NCBI GenBank assembly: GCA_004026145.2
Contig: CP034984.1
Location: 903,946 to 967,945 of the forward strand
Direction: 5' to 3'
Length of the DNA stretch: 64,000 bases
Origin: Takifugu bimaculatus
Lineage: Eukaryota; Chordata; Actinopteri; Tetraodontiformes; Tetraodontidae
This document shows positions 1 through 13,700 of the stretch, piece after piece. The notes beneath the pieces are model-generated. The model searched no databases. It worked only from the letters and a program-made list of their open reading frames with translations, and was not told where the DNA came from. Made by a program: the position numbers and the translations under genes. Each line of letters opens with the position of its first letter. The first letter of the stretch is position 1.

Positions 1-3000
1 AAATCTGTGCATGAGACCAAACCCGACTCTGTCACAAGTAACCGTGGCGGCCGTAGAGCAGCTGCCACCTGTACACAGCAGCGATGAATAACCCAGCCAT
101 GGCTGCAGGGGCTCCTGCTTCTGTTTCGTCCAATCAGTCTCAGTCTGTCTGTCGCTCGTGCACATTGAATGCATCATTCTGTATCAGTTACTTGCTGGTT
201 GTGTATTGAATGTAATAATGTTTAAAATCTCTGTTCTCATCCAAATGACACCGTTCCACACGGGTGGATATTGAAAGGTCAGTTGTGTTTTAGGTTTAGA
301 GTCGGCGGTGTGCATTTATGTTGAGGGATTTTCTTTCGAACAGTGTTTTGATTTTCCCCAACTGCAGTTACAGGGGGTGACTTCCATGTGTGTTCTACCT
401 GTCTCCAGTCTTGACATTAGTCACCTGAGGAGCATAAATCTCACATGTCTCATATTGACAAAGAGACGTTTCTTTCTAGATCCAAATAAGAAGGGACTGT
501 TTATTTTAGGAAATAGCCAGACAAATCCTGAAAAGGGGGGTGGCAAATGTTCTTTTGCCACAATTTGTGTAAATTTAGCCCCAAGGTGGACTCATTTTGT
601 AAACAGCTGACCTGCCTTGTGACACCGACCTTCCTCTTATAAATCCATGAGATGCATCTGGTCGTAAATCTTGTTTCTTACAACACAAGGCCAAACACAG
701 AGTATTACATTTATCTTTATCCTCTGACCAGAGCTTTCCTTTTTGTATTATCGACTCCTGCAACGATGTCCAGGAAAATGCCAAACTTTTTAAAAAAGCC
801 TTTATGACATTTGAGGCTATATTTTGGGGTGAACTGTGGCACGTTACAGCTGGAACAGTGTCAGATTTTCTATGCCTGCAGGAATTATTGGTCTGACATA
901 CACGAGAGATATTTAATATCGTTTTTCTACCTTTTTATAAGGTCACAGGAAAAAAGAATTGATTACAAAAAAATAGAGGCTTCAGCAGGATGCTGACACA
1001 CAGTGTCTGACTGAATATTTTGTTGTTGGGTTCAAGCATTTTATTTAGAGGGTCATTGCATTATATGCTTTAATATATATTATCCTTTTATTGATTGGTA
1101 AATTTATCTTGAACGTGTTGTGGTTTGTCGTATGGCTACAGTTTCGCTATGTTTGATGTGATTTATGAATAAAAACAGACGCGTTGGGTCTTTAATTGTG
1201 CATCGTGGTGCTGCAAACAGGGTTCACCGTTTATAATCTCGGGGGAGGAGGAGGCCGTAAATCATCCTCTAGGTGGCAGCAGATGTTTTCCCCTTGGCTG
1301 GATGATGCAGCTGAGCCTGCTTTACCTGCCTCTGACATCAGCCTGGCCTGGTGGCATTGCTGCATGCCAGTCATGTGAAGCCTGAAGGGACAGATGTCCA
1401 TTTTAGCCAGGATCAAACATATGTTTATCCTGTGAGACAACAACTATGGATCGCATGTCAACCCCCCGCCAACAGCCCAGCGTGAATCATAATTACCTGC
1501 TTTGGGTTTGTAGGTAGGCAGAGTTAATCCTCTGACTAACAGCATTGCGTTGCTGTTATTTATAGGTTTTGGTCCTGGTAGAAGGCTCCTTTAGTGCCGC
1601 AGTAGAGGGTTTGGTACAGATCTGTTTTCTTTTCCCTCATTTTATTAGATTGTAATGATGGATTGTTTTATGACCATATCTGGGGCCATTTGAATGCCAG
1701 ACATAGCCAGAATCCAAAGTGAGGCTCAGTCTCCACTCGCATGTATTTATAATTCATAGTAGCCTGACTCTGTCCCAGTCTAACCTCAGGATTATCTGCT
1801 TACTTTATTGAAAAAGCTATCAGGCTTGATAAGGATAATTAAACTTAATTAAATCCCCTAGATCCTATTAGCCTGAATGCAACTGGATAAAAACTGCAGC
1901 CCCGATGCAGCAGAACCTCAACAAGTCTTTTATAGAGGAAGCTCATAAAGAAGAATCGGGCGATGTGAGGTGTTATCTGTCTCCCCCTTTGGCATCGAGG
2001 CAAGGACGGAGCACACCGAACAAAGGCGGCGGATTATAATTGCACCCTAATCTGTCCCATGACTCATCATCCGCAGACGGTTGTTGGCAGCGTGCACTCG
2101 TCATGTCATTGTCTTTGATTCCATAGGATGTCAGCATCACCTCTCTGCTCCACCTCCGCCAGGAACAGAAACAAAAATATACAACTTCTCCCTACAGGCT
2201 CACACACAGAGGAGTGACCTCACTCCAGCACCAGCAGAAAATAGCTCAATTTCCATTGACATCACTCCACATCCTGTTGCTAGGAGATGGTGGAGTCAAC
2301 ATTAGTTACTATGGCAACTGCATTTCACCTTGAGAAGCTCCTCCTGACCTTTATGGTTCACTATGGTAGACATGAACATGTGTGTGTAAGGTGTGTGAGG
2401 CAGAGGAGATAGATACAGTGTAATATCACTTGAGGACTTTAGGTTGCTTTACATTCCAGATGAAAGTTTACACAATAGTCAACATTTAAACACCAACATT
2501 TGGGCACAAATGAGAATATGTTCTTATTTTCATTACTTTTATTGAGGTGTATTTTTATCACAGTGTTACCTGAGAACAATGAACTATGAGGTTCGGCATC
2601 AATAATAATGGGAAACAAAAGAACATGTAGCTGGTTGGTACATTTGTAAACCACCACATATGCACAGAAAAATAATACCACGGCAGGAGGACATTGACGG
2701 AGTTGGGAAAAAATACAGGAGCTTGGGATTTGTGTGCCTAATGAACTAATTCGACATTAGAGTGGTACAGAGACGGCTGCGGAACACAATGGTGTCTCTA
2801 AACATAGAATTAACACACTAACTACAGCGCTACAGCTACAGTCCTGCAAACGAGCAGGAGTATGATTGGAGTAGTGTGCTCAGCTGTCATTTGCTAATTG
2901 AATTTAGCAGCCAGTCCTCGAGAGAGGGATGCGGTGGGCATTATGGGGCTTTTTTGGATTACGCTGAGGTGGTGGTCAGTTTTCCACTCCAAGTCTGGTT

Positions 3001-3600
3001 CTCCGTGCCACCCTGCACACCAGAGGGTAATGTTGCCCCAACAGGGCATTCTTCCGCCACAGCGCCACCCCATTATCCTGCCTCTACAAGGCATTGGTTC
3101 AATCCCGACTGTTTGCTTGTCAACATGTCGGCTGTCTGTGATCTTCATCGCTGAAGAAGTGACGTTACCCCAGAGGAGCTGAGGACGACCTTGATGAAAT
3201 GGGTGAAAACACACCAACCAAATGCCATTTGGTTAATAGAAACCTTTGGCTTTTATATACAAAAGCTATATATTCTGATTCAAGTCTTTATGCATTTAGA
3301 CACAGAATGTATGGTGAAAACCCTTTCATCAGTCTAATGCCCAGTGTTGGAATACTGTTCAGACTTAAACATATAGGTGGTGTTTACTATGGCTCTGCTC
3401 CACATCCTATAAAACACGACATAACAGCTACATAACATGCAAGAAACATGTCCACAGTGATATTCCTAATGAAAATAAACATGAACATAACCTGTTAAAA
3501 TGCATCACCAGCAATTTAAACATCACTTTAGATGGGTACATATAGTTTGTGACACTATGTGTGATTAAGTGCTGAAGTGGAGCACATAAAAACCTACATG
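1..3600. other. Intergenic sequence downstream of lclat1
   Basis: I see no convincing exon on either strand here; open frames are short and lack recognisable domains. The block at about 1790-1920 is AT-rich with several TTAATTA-like sites and could be conserved non-coding sequence, but this cannot be judged from one genome. A long alternative lclat1 3' UTR could reach to about 2538, where a minus-strand AATAAA lies (2538-2543), although a closer ATTAAA at 3676-3681 is the simpler end. Confidence 0.5.
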
Positions 3601-3675
3601 ACATTCTGCTTTCTTCAGCAAAGATGCAAAGGTCTTTCTACTGAAGTCAAGCATACCAGCAGGAGGCGTTCCTCC

Positions 3676-3798
3676 TTTAATAAGGCATGAAGTGTTGGGT
3701 CCCTAGCAGGGATCCTCCAACCCTCTCACAAGTCCTCCGTGTTCTTCAAGAGCACAGGGGGAAACGGGTCATTTCCCAGCTGACCCTGTCTTTATCTC
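3676..3798 (-). other. lclat1: Probable lclat1 3' UTR with ATTAAA poly(A) signal
   Basis: Immediately downstream of the lclat1 stop codon on the minus strand. A variant poly(A) signal, ATTAAA, is visible at 3681-3676, about 120 bases after the stop. The true end could be further downstream because another AATAAA occurs at about 2543-2538. Inference only; no transcript evidence. Confidence 0.35.
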
Positions 3799-6700
3799 TC
3801 ATTTCATCTTCTCATCGGTTGCCATGGACTTCCAGTATCGATGGCAGGACAGTTCTAGCAGCTCCAACCCTCCAATCAGCTTCTGCTGAGCCACAAACAC
3901 TCCGACCATGAGCACGAAGTAGAGTCTGAATGGAGGCCAGAGCCACAGGCCAGTGAAGCACAGCGCGATAAAGCTGCTCCAGTACAGCAACGAGGCGGCT
4001 TTGATCAGAGCAACCCTCAGCTCCGTCTTACATGGCGGCACGCGTGCGACGCCTTCTCTATCGAAGCCTCGGGGCTGGGCGGAATAGAAGTCGTGGAGGC
4101 GGGTTTCCTTCTCAGCCCAGCGATCTCGGCACCAGGACTCCAGATCAGAGGATGAGGAAGGCAATGAGGTCACGGAGTATCGGCGGACGTGGAAGTGGAT
4201 CTCGCGGGGAAAAAGCCCCAAGATGAGGTGGCGTTCGGTCTGAGGGATGTTCTTTGGATATGCTACTGTAATATCATGGACGGCATCCAGGTTATCTCCT
4301 AGAGATGTGGAAACAATTTCAAGCTGTGATTAAAATAGAATAAATAAACAGACATGTAGGAAACAGTCTTGCATAACCAAAACCAAAAGGATTCCAAACT
4401 GAGATCTCCAAGGCAGACCTGATATCCCTTTCACCTGTTTACACCGATTGTTGGAAATGTTATTAGCGTTTCATAACATCCGATCTTACTTAAATTACAC
4501 ATGTGCATCTTTTTTGGAATGGCTTAAAACTTAAACCTTCTTCCTTCAAGACCAGAGGGCTCCTCGACCTCTTCTCTCAATAGTTCTGAACTCGGGTTTT
4601 CAGGAAAACACCTGCCAGTAGCTTCTGTTAAAAATAGACCTGAGCGGGGCACGGCGGGCTTGGTCCAAGAGAGCGAACACAGCCTGTCAGTCAGCGGTGC
4701 ACAGAAGGGAACTAGCAAAGCCCGATGACATCACAGTGATTCACAACACCTGCTCGGAGGGCTGCGGCTGGGTGGGGGTGGGGGGGTACAGGGATAGGGT
4801 AAGAACCCTGGAGGAGTGCCAACATTAGCTCATACAGAAACCAGAGATTCTCAGAGGTGTAGTAATGGCTGGCAGCAGCATGAAACGCACGTCTGGGTAT
4901 TAAAAAAAAACAGGATCAGCCAGCATCAGTGGGTTTGGAACAAGCATGTCATTTTCCTGAGCTTATGCTGACGACATGTTTCCATCCAGGTAACAGAGCC
5001 TGTATCCAACAGTGTTGGGAGAAACATCCTCACCTTTTCTCAGTCGGTCCACGATGAAGGTGAATCCGGTTGTGCGGGGATGCAGCACGTACTCGAATTT
5101 TGGCAGGCCGTTCTGGGCAGCGAACGCATCGCTCCGTTGTCTTGTGTTTTCTGACACAAAAGCATAATAAATATCGCAGTAGATTAACTTTTAGATTTTG
5201 ATAACGGCTGATTTTTAAAGGTGTAGATAAAGGTATCATTAAAAGTTGCTCATAACAGCTAAGCAATGAGTCGTTCTGGGATGAAACCACATTTGTTGCA
5301 TACATCAAGCTGTCACTAATGCTTAGACATTTGACATAAACAAAGGAAAGACGAGTGTTTATTAAGCAAACATTCCTCAGGAAGGTCTTGCGGGAACACT
5401 ATTATGACTCATTAGTCATATTATGTAACAAGTGGCTGCAGCAAAGTCAAAGACACTGGGGCATATGGACCTTCACTGATGCAGACTAGCTTGGAACTTT
5501 TCTTCCTTATTCAGTCTTTCATTTAATTCACATGAGGTCTGTGAGTGTCAAACGGGGACTGTGGGAAAGTTTAGAGGGGCTTAAGTGGACCCTGGACCTG
5601 ATCCTGTAGCTGGAGGTCTATAAGTGGCTGAAGTATTAGCAGCGTAAAGGACAGGGCGGCTTCAGAAGAAACCAGAAGACACTGCATTAGCCCTCGCTTC
5701 TAGAGTCAAATTAAATCTTTAATCCAGAAGTATGTGCAGATCACACTGTCAGAGAGATGCATTAAAGCAGTAAATCTTTAAACATGATGCAAATTTCTGA
5801 CATCGTGCTAAGCTTTCCCAGTACAGCCACCCTGAAGTTTGATTGGCTTAATAGTGATTTGAAAGGACTTTAGGCATCGGTGGTGCTGCTACTGCACGGA
5901 CTGAAACATCAGAGCATTTTTCAGAAATGACTGTCGGGCTGTACCCTGCAGGATTCGGTCATGCTTTAACATTTGAAAATGATACTTGCATAACAGCATC
6001 AGTGCAAAGGTACGAGACAGGTGCTGCTGTGTGTCAGCTCCTGAAAATAGCGACTGAAATCTGTGTGGTTTGAATGTGTGGATGTTACATTGTTTCCTTC
6101 TCACCGGTGAGGTCTGTGCCTTCAGGGAAGAGCAGCAGCTGGAGCGGCTCTCTGATGTCACAGAAGTAGTCTAGCATGTTCTCCATGTGCTTCTTGTCCT
6201 CCACCCAACGCCGCTGAATGAAGACGAAGCAGGCCACCTGCATAGCCCAGCCTGGACAGAGCAGGAAAAGCTACATGAGCAGCAGGACAGTGATGTTTGT
6301 GTGGTCGTCGTGTGATCATCTTGACATTTAACCTCAGAATTCCAGGATCCAACCAGCTGCATTAGAGCATAATAACGAACCTAACCCATAACAGACGTCT
6401 ACCTGGATTAGAAGAAAGGGTGAAATTATAAACCGGGGCACGAACCAAAGCCTGGCACAGCCTTCAGCGCAGCCTTGAGGCAGATCTTCTCCAGACGGAG
6501 GTAGCTGTACCTGAGCAGACAGCACCACAGGAACATCCAGTCCAGACGGGTGCGATGGTTCATGATGATCACACTTCTCTCACCTGGGATGAAGCCGTCG
6601 CCTGTTATCACCACCTTGACCCCAAATACCAGTTCTAGCAAAGACTGGAAATAAGGGAGACGAGGCAGGGAAGGAGGATGAGGAAAACATGGAGAGAAGC

Positions 6701-6930
6701 AGATGATTGAAGGGAGTCATTCTCTTGAGTAGACTAAGTAACGGCTAAGCCGGTGTCCTCACCACGGGGAGGGTCAGCCAAGTAGCAACGATGCGATCTG
6801 TGATCCAGCGGTACCATGCTGGAGACAGAAACATGAGGGGCAAAACTGGACCCAGCATGAAGATACTTCCAAAGAAACTACCCAAGAACAGGGTGACCAC
6901 AAAGTACAGGCCACGGGCTGACACAGCCAT
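3799..6930 (-). CDS. lclat1: Lysocardiolipin acyltransferase 1 (five coding exons)
   Basis: Acyl-CoA:lysocardiolipin/lysophosphoinositide acyltransferase of the AGPAT (PlsC) family, an ER membrane enzyme that remodels cardiolipin and phosphatidylinositol acyl chains. Coding exons on the minus strand: 6930-6763, 6644-6446, 6251-6105, 5150-5034 and 4298-3799, each bounded by GT/AG. They join in frame to 376 residues, the length I recall for the common vertebrate isoform. The start ATG (6930-6928) begins MAVSARGLYF, like the mammalian N-terminus. Visible features are an N-terminal membrane segment (about residues 8-33), the catalytic NHRTRLD motif (H86, D91; HX4D), the FPEGTD substrate motif (164-169), HPRTTGF in exon 4, FPREIHFHV in exon 5 and a hydrophobic C-terminal pair of segments (about 300-350). 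The related gene AGPAT5 is less likely because exon-by-exon similarity favours LCLAT1. No frameshift or missing catalytic residue is seen. Confidence 0.95.
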
Positions 6931-8799
6931 CTGTGGAGAGAGGGACACACAAAAGCACCACAACAATTCATTTCACAATTGACCAAATTGTGATTACTGA
7001 CATTTATGAACTACAGGAGGAAAAAAAGAAGATCCGTCTCATTGAGATCGGAGGCTGCGCTTCTTTTGTTCCTCTGGTAATTTTCCCACAAACAGTGGAA
7101 AACCCTGGCCAGACGTTCCTCCTGTGGTATGTAAATAAGGGAATCTTCCTGCAGCTAACAAATAGTGGGTACACGTCCTGATGGCTAAATACTGCGGCGG
7201 TGATGAAATGGAAGGCTGTACGGACGAATTAACGGCTCCGAACAGGAAGACGGTCAGGTCAAACTCGGGGATGAGCTCAGCCATCAGAACTCCACACAGG
7301 CCAGATTCTCTTGTCTCAGTGGGCCCAACTGCAATCGCTCAACTGATTTTGTTACCTCTGACATCAATTATTTAGTGATGTCACTCTGGACGTCTGCATG
7401 CCACTGGTGATACTGCGTTTGCAATGAGCATCGCATCATAACATTGCGATGACAGAATCTTTTGCATCTCCTCCTGCTCTAACGAACCCCTCAGAGGCAC
7501 AGTGACCTGCAGACGCTGCAGCGCTGCAACCACGCTGGTCTGATGGTGCCTTTAAAAGTTGCCAGACTGTTTGTGTGCACTGTCGTTTCGGCAATAAGAG
7601 TCAGAGGGTTAGCAGTTCTAACAATGGAAAATGTGAAGCATGGCAGAGAAGGAAAACAGTTGCCCAGCATACGTGCCACAGCCACAGAGAAAGGAGCAAC
7701 ACACACCCACACACACCCTTGGGTAGCTACTGGAATATCACACACCTGTTCAGAGGCAGGGCCACACCTACAGACACGGCTGTGAGGACGGAAAGGAATG
7801 ATCAAAAACATGTTTATGTTCAGCTTGGCCGGCACACCTGGGTCCTCTCAACACCATTTATAATGCAGACGGAGATCCATGAAAGCAGTTCTGTTTATAC
7901 AAGAACGGAGCACTAGTGCCACTTGTGCTTGTGTTGCAGGTTGCTATAGAAGTAAGCACGTTTCCTCCTCATGTTGCCACAAATGTGGCATGGTCTGCAC
8001 AATACAACAACGCAATGATGGCTGTCCTGTAACCAAGGTGAACCAAAATAAAAGCATCAGGGGTGCTTTTAAACACTCCAGCTCGACAGCTGGAGCACCA
8101 GAGCATCTGCATGGAAGGTGCATGTATATATGATCATTCTAAAAAGCTCAAGGCGTCTTCAGACTTCAGACATATATTATGTATTAAGAACTTCCCACCA
8201 TTTACTCTCGGACTCTCCGGGTTATCCGGCAATTATTTAACATTCCTAATCCAAGAGCAGACATCCTGACAGGCGACAGCAGCGCGAGGAGGTCAAGCAT
8301 GTCTAGGCAAAACAAAGAGCTTCGGAGAGACAGCGCAGGTTAAAAGAATTGAAGCGATAATGCTGGAAAATTTATTCCAGGTCACATTTACAACCTAGAG
8401 GAAAACTGGAGAGAACAAACCTCCTGTGTGGCAGAAGGCTGCAAACACACAGATTAAATGGACATTTTTTGACAAGGATGTTTCCTCTTTGGGGGTTTGT
8501 TCAGACAATGGTGCTTTGTGTCTGACAACTCTAAAGCAGAACCTGTTATTTAGTATCACTGCAGTCTATTTTAGAGAATTATAACATTTACTTGATATAC
8601 AAACATGTGTAAACACAGTAATGGGCTTCCATCCCAGCATAAATAGAACTGAATAATACAACTGGCAGACATTCTGCAGTCATGCAGTGATGGAATAAAT
8701 TCATTAAATCTACTTAAATTCTGTATAAATCTGAGGGTGCTTCTCAGTCTTGCGTCTATAAATGTTATGATATTGGTAATATCTGGTCATTAATAGCGT

Positions 8800-9870
8800 T
8801 GTGGACAAAGTTGTCGGTACCCATCTGGTAATGAGAGGAGACCCCACAATGGCCACTAAAATACTGGTAACTTGAAACTTACAAAAGTAATAATAGATAA
8901 AAATGTACTGAAAATTACCCAATGAAAATCAGACACTGCTTCTGAATTTTGGTTCAACAGAATAAAAACAATCTGTCATGTAAGAGATCTGAAGAAAAAT
9001 GACGATAGCCCAAGAAATGATTGAAAATAACCCGACCATTAGCAACACTGGCGTCTTCCAGCTGATCAGCCTATTTAAAGGGTGACGACTAGCCAATGTG
9101 GCGTTTGGTGACACGGTGTGTACCGGTGCCACACTGAATGCACCGCAGAAAGCAAAAAGAGTTCTCTCAGTTGATTAGAAAAAAAATTATAGCATGCTGA
9201 ATGTAAGGGTAAAAAGACCATCTGCAGGCAGCTTGAGGTTCCTTTGACTGCAGGTTATATATTGTTTAGACTGTGTAGGGTCCACAGGACTTTAGCTAAC
9301 CTCCCTGGACATGGCTGCAAAGAGAAAAATGATGACAAATTGAAGAGATGGACAAAGTGAATGGTAAACAAAGAGCCCAGAACAAGGGGAAGGTGAACTC
9401 CAAGGTCAAGGTGTATCTGGGTCAGATGGCCACATATGTCACTGTTTGGGGTGAACTTCATGGGAGACGACCAAAGAAGACACCTCTGTTGGAAGCACAT
9501 CATTAAAAAAGAGACACTGGAATTTGACACAATGCATAGCAACGAAGCTTCAGGGGACAATGAAACAGGCCGCCAGGAGGAGGCACTCTACAAACCAGGG
9601 GCAACAGGAGCAACCGGCACGAGGAGCGGGCCAAAATACCTGAAGACAGGTGCCAGAAGTGTACGGTTACGGAGATCGTTTGATTGCACTGATTTCCTCA
9701 AAAGGTTGCGCAACGAGAAACAACGTATAGAATATGGTCGCTTTTGTGCAGGCATGTTTCATTAGTTTGCATTTTTAAAAACTAATTCTGTTGAACCAAA
9801 ATTCAGAGGTGATGTCAGATTTTCATTGGTTAACTTTTAGAAAAGTTTTAATGCTTTTGACAACTTGTCT
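8800..9870 (+). mobile_element. Degraded Tc1/mariner-type DNA transposon in lclat1 intron 1
   Basis: Inner terminal repeats are visible as an inverted pair, 8919-8964 on the left and 9784-9829 on the right, matching at about 40 of 45 positions; both contain the arm GAATTTTGGTTCAACAGAAT or its complement. Between them, 9140-9560 carries a broken transposase 5' region. The outer right repeat looks truncated near 9870, and the central and 3' transposase parts are mostly missing. The element lies antisense to lclat1, inside the intron between the presumed non-coding first exon and the start-codon exon. The family assignment rests on remembered fish Tc1-like consensus sequences and was not checked by search. 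Confidence 0.8.
9140..9560 (+). pseudogene. Tc1-like transposase remnant
   Basis: Reading across frames on the plus strand shows fragments typical of a Tc1 transposase N-terminal DNA-binding region: VHRTLANLPGHG, DDKLKR, KEPRT and ELHGRRPK. Stops and shifts separate these pieces, and the catalytic DDE part is not recognisable downstream. It is therefore a dead copy within the element at 8800-9870. Confidence 0.75.
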
Positions 9871-10569
9871 TTGTCATCTCTTCATGCTTTATCCCTTTTG
9901 GGGGCGTGGGGAGGGTACACAACGGGCGAAGGTCAGTCAACCCCTGGCACTTTCCCCTGCTACCCTCCGCTTCTCAGACCAGGCAGACTGACCTTTAAGA
10001 TATACATTTTAATCCAATGATATAAAGTACATCATTGAGCATGGAATCATGCAGAAGTGTACACGGCGACGAGCATTGCTAATGTGATATTCAATCATCG
10101 TTCAATAGACCAGGGTGTGTCGAAGAGAAAGTTTAAAGTTTAGCAGTGAATACACCTGCAGGTCCACAAACGTGAAAACGATCACGTTCTGACTGTAAAA
10201 TATTTGCAAGGAAAGCAGATTTAATCGTTTGTATATGCAAATAAAAGACAAACACACGGGATATACGGAGTGTATCGGTAGATGGAAATAACTTCCTGAT
10301 TTCTTGAACATGACTCAGCTGGGCGCAATTAATTTAGCACGAACGCACCAGTGACTCGTGTAGAAATAAGGAGACTCGACATAACAAGGCTACCTGCTCA
10401 CTTCACAGAGATTTTGTGTTGAAAATTAGGATCTGAGTTTCACAAAACAAGCACAGAACGCTAACCTGAAAGTCTATCAACAATAAATGCTAGCTTATAT
10501 GAACGGAGGCTATAGCTTTTTAATAAAACCTTCCATACCACAACTGATGTCGAATGGCAGTATACGCAC

Positions 10570-10700
10570 CTTTCGTAGCTTGCACCACAAAATAGGTAGT
10601 TAATGATTCTGTTTGCTCCAACGAATCCAAACTGTAGATTGCGACATAGCGACTTAGCAACTTCGGCTAGCACATCGCTAACGTTAGCCACATAGCAAAG
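10570..10700 (-). promoter_or_regulatory. lclat1: Possible lclat1 non-coding first exon and promoter region
   Basis: On the minus strand a good splice donor, GAAAG then GTGCGT, lies at 10570/10569. Just upstream (10570-10880) CG dinucleotides are more frequent than in the flanks. lclat1 has its start codon in an exon whose acceptor must lie just above 6930, so an upstream untranslated exon is expected. This is the best candidate by composition and donor strength; the transcription start is not visible and no TATA box is claimed. Confidence 0.35.
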
Positions 10701-13700
10701 CTTATGAAGTCCTCAGAGATGACGCCTGTTGAAGCGGCCTCGCTGGTTTGTTTTGTTGCCAGCCGTAGGGCGAGTGAAAAAATGGGCTCAGACAAAGACA
10801 AAATCTTGACTTTAAGTTACTGCTGCAAAAGTCACGTTGTAGCTGCTACACACGGTTCGCTAACGTGACTCTTCAAGTTGTCATTTCTGGGATGTTCTAC
10901 AACAGGAGGCCGACAGGGGGTGCTGTTTGACCAGAGTAGCAGACACACCACCTGTAATGAAATTATTCTTTTTTAAAAAGGCGCAAATGGAATAGGGGGA
11001 TTCTTGAACGATAATACGGGTAGGTCACATTGTGCATTGAAAGGATTCAAATATCACCATCATTTTCTTAATGGGGGTAGTAATTGTGCCACTGTTTACT
11101 CACATCAAATTTCTAGTTGTCATTTCTAGCAGATTTCTGTACAGATGATGCATTTCTGCATGAGTGTTTCCTTTTCTAGTCCAGATACATGCATTTGAGA
11201 ATGACTATAGATTACCTGTTTGTTTTTAGAAAGGGGTTTGTTTTTTTAATTAATCTGCAACAGGTTAAATTAACGCTGCATATTGTCCTTTCAATATTGA
11301 CCATTATCAAATTGTGTTTTATAATTATAATTTTATAATTGTACTTTTTAAAGTGGCATTGGAGGCCTTTAACCCCCCAAAAGGTGCTGAATATTAATCA
11401 TTCTATGTAATTCTGGATAGTTCTGCAGCACTGACTCATATGGTTCCATAAACAACACATTTCCTTTGCATTAACTTCATCTTGTTATGGGGGCAGACTA
11501 AGTGTTATCCACATGCTTCTTCCACTTTTGAATTGAGGTGAGGTGTTAATTACTATATCTGTCTGGTAATTGTATGCAGCATAGTCATCACAGTAATTTA
11601 CTGCATTTGCCATGACTTCAAATAGAGACAATGGTGAAGTAGCCGTTCATTATCATCGTCCTAGGTCCTAGATGACATTAGAGCACTACAACAGCCTGGG
11701 AGGGTGTACCTGATGATTACCTCTGCACAGCAGACGATGGAAAATGTTTGGTCTCAATCCGTTTACACCTGAGCTCAGCACCAGACACCGTTGGTCATGC
11801 TATATTTATAGCCTGGGGCATGTGGATCTCCAGATGCCTGTTATTTGTACGTCTGCATCTTCGTTCTGACATTGCTCTTGGACTTCATTTTAACTCCTGC
11901 ATTTTTAAATATTTCAATTCAGATGTTTGTTCTCAGAGTTGACACCCTCTTCTTTAATGCAAATAGTGACTGGAGGTCATTGATACCCATGGCTCACAAG
12001 TGTTTTCAGTGTGTGTTGTTCACGGCACTTGTCCTGTTACAAATGTGCATTTGAATGATTGTTAGAGTGAGTAGTTAACAGCTTCTTATCAGCACACTAT
12101 CTCAAAAATGTCCCTCTGTATTTTCTTTCAGCTTCACTTACTTGTCTATTGTCCAGATTTTTCCATTTGAGCCCATAATTTCTCTTTTAACCTATAAACA
12201 TACACATTAGGGCATCTGCCCAGCTGGGAAACATGGGGTCAGAGGTCAAATGCAGCGCCACTCTCACACGTCGGCACTAGGTATTTCAGGAATCCCTTGA
12301 GGAATCAATGTGGACTTGAGGCTGAAGAGATTTGATTTTGGTCCCAAACATACGTTTCTGTCAATTCCACGAACACAATATGTCAGATATATTATGTAAC
12401 AAAATATGTTGAATATGTTGGAGCTCACCTAAAAAACCCTTCCAGGGTTCTCTTGTGTGTTTCTATGGTTCCCTTGTTTGCAAGCCTTTCATGCCATGTC
12501 AGAGCTCATCTGAGTCAGCACTTTGCTGCTCATTTGATATATTCGTGACCTCCATCAGAGCCTTTTAAAGCCGTGGAAATCTTGGCCTGGGCCTTTTATG
12601 TCTTTTATCCGCGGTTATGAGCTGGTCTACTGTTACAAATGACCTCAACGTTCAAACATGTACATGCACACGGATCCGCCATTGTGTCTGAGCGTGGCCG
12701 AGCATGTACACGTCCTCTGCCGTGTGAGTCTCCCACGTGTGAGGGCAGTGAGGTAGTGACGGACTGACAGATCGGGCGAAAGCGACGGCCCACTTAGTCA
12801 AGCTCACGACGTTTCCATGACCTTCTCCCCATGGCATGCACTCTATCTGAGAGACAGAGCGAGCTGTGTACCTTCATCGGTGTAAACCTCTCAAGGGTCG
12901 GCGCATCACTTCAGAGAAGAATGGAAAAACTTTGAGAAGGGCTCTTGTTTTCCCTCCAGTTTTGTGCCAGTTCACCTTCAAGAAGAGACGCATGTCCACA
13001 TGATTAATGGGCCCCGTGAGATAATGAGATGAAATTAAATACGATCAGCTCCTCCTCTGAGAATATCTTAGCCCTCTGTTTAGAATTACAGTCGTTTTAA
13101 ACCACAGCATCTATCTGCGCATTCCTTCTCCTAATAAAACTGACAAGCCAGGTCAAACGCGAACGTACGAGGTGACTGTCGGGATCAGATAGTTGCAGAG
13201 AATCTGCAGTAATTAATGTCAGGCATGCCTTTGCGAGCACACGAGGCGGTGAGGGAGTCTTTTTTTGGTATTGCACACTGTGTTTTGCTTGGTTTTCTAT
13301 AGGGGTCTATTGATAGCACTTTAACAAGCCATTATTGGGAGGAGAAAAAGAAAAACCCTCATCTGGTTTGTTTATTTTCACATTCTTGTCTCCAGTGGTC
13401 TCTTGTGGTTTGGTCCCTTTTAGCTCAAAGAAGGTGATCCATCTTCTCTTTGACTCCACTTTCTCTTCACCTGCAAAAGCACACACTTGCTCACATCACA
13501 ACCGTTTTTTTTTTCTTCCCACCAGAATTTTTGTCTGCTTATCTCCATCTATGTCCTGGCCCAATACATTCCTCCTTTCCTCCCTTTTTTCCACCCGGGC
13601 TCTCCGAGCGGCTCGGATCAGAGCAGCGGTGCTGCGAGTGGTCTATTTATATCAATGACACACTGCAGACGCTTAACACATTAGCACACATAACTGGTGT

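Noticed and set aside
3085..3115. B-box-like GGTTCAATCCC, suggesting a tRNA or SINE
   Set aside because: No A box at a suitable distance upstream, no cloverleaf arms and no poly-A or repeat tail. A single short match is expected by chance.
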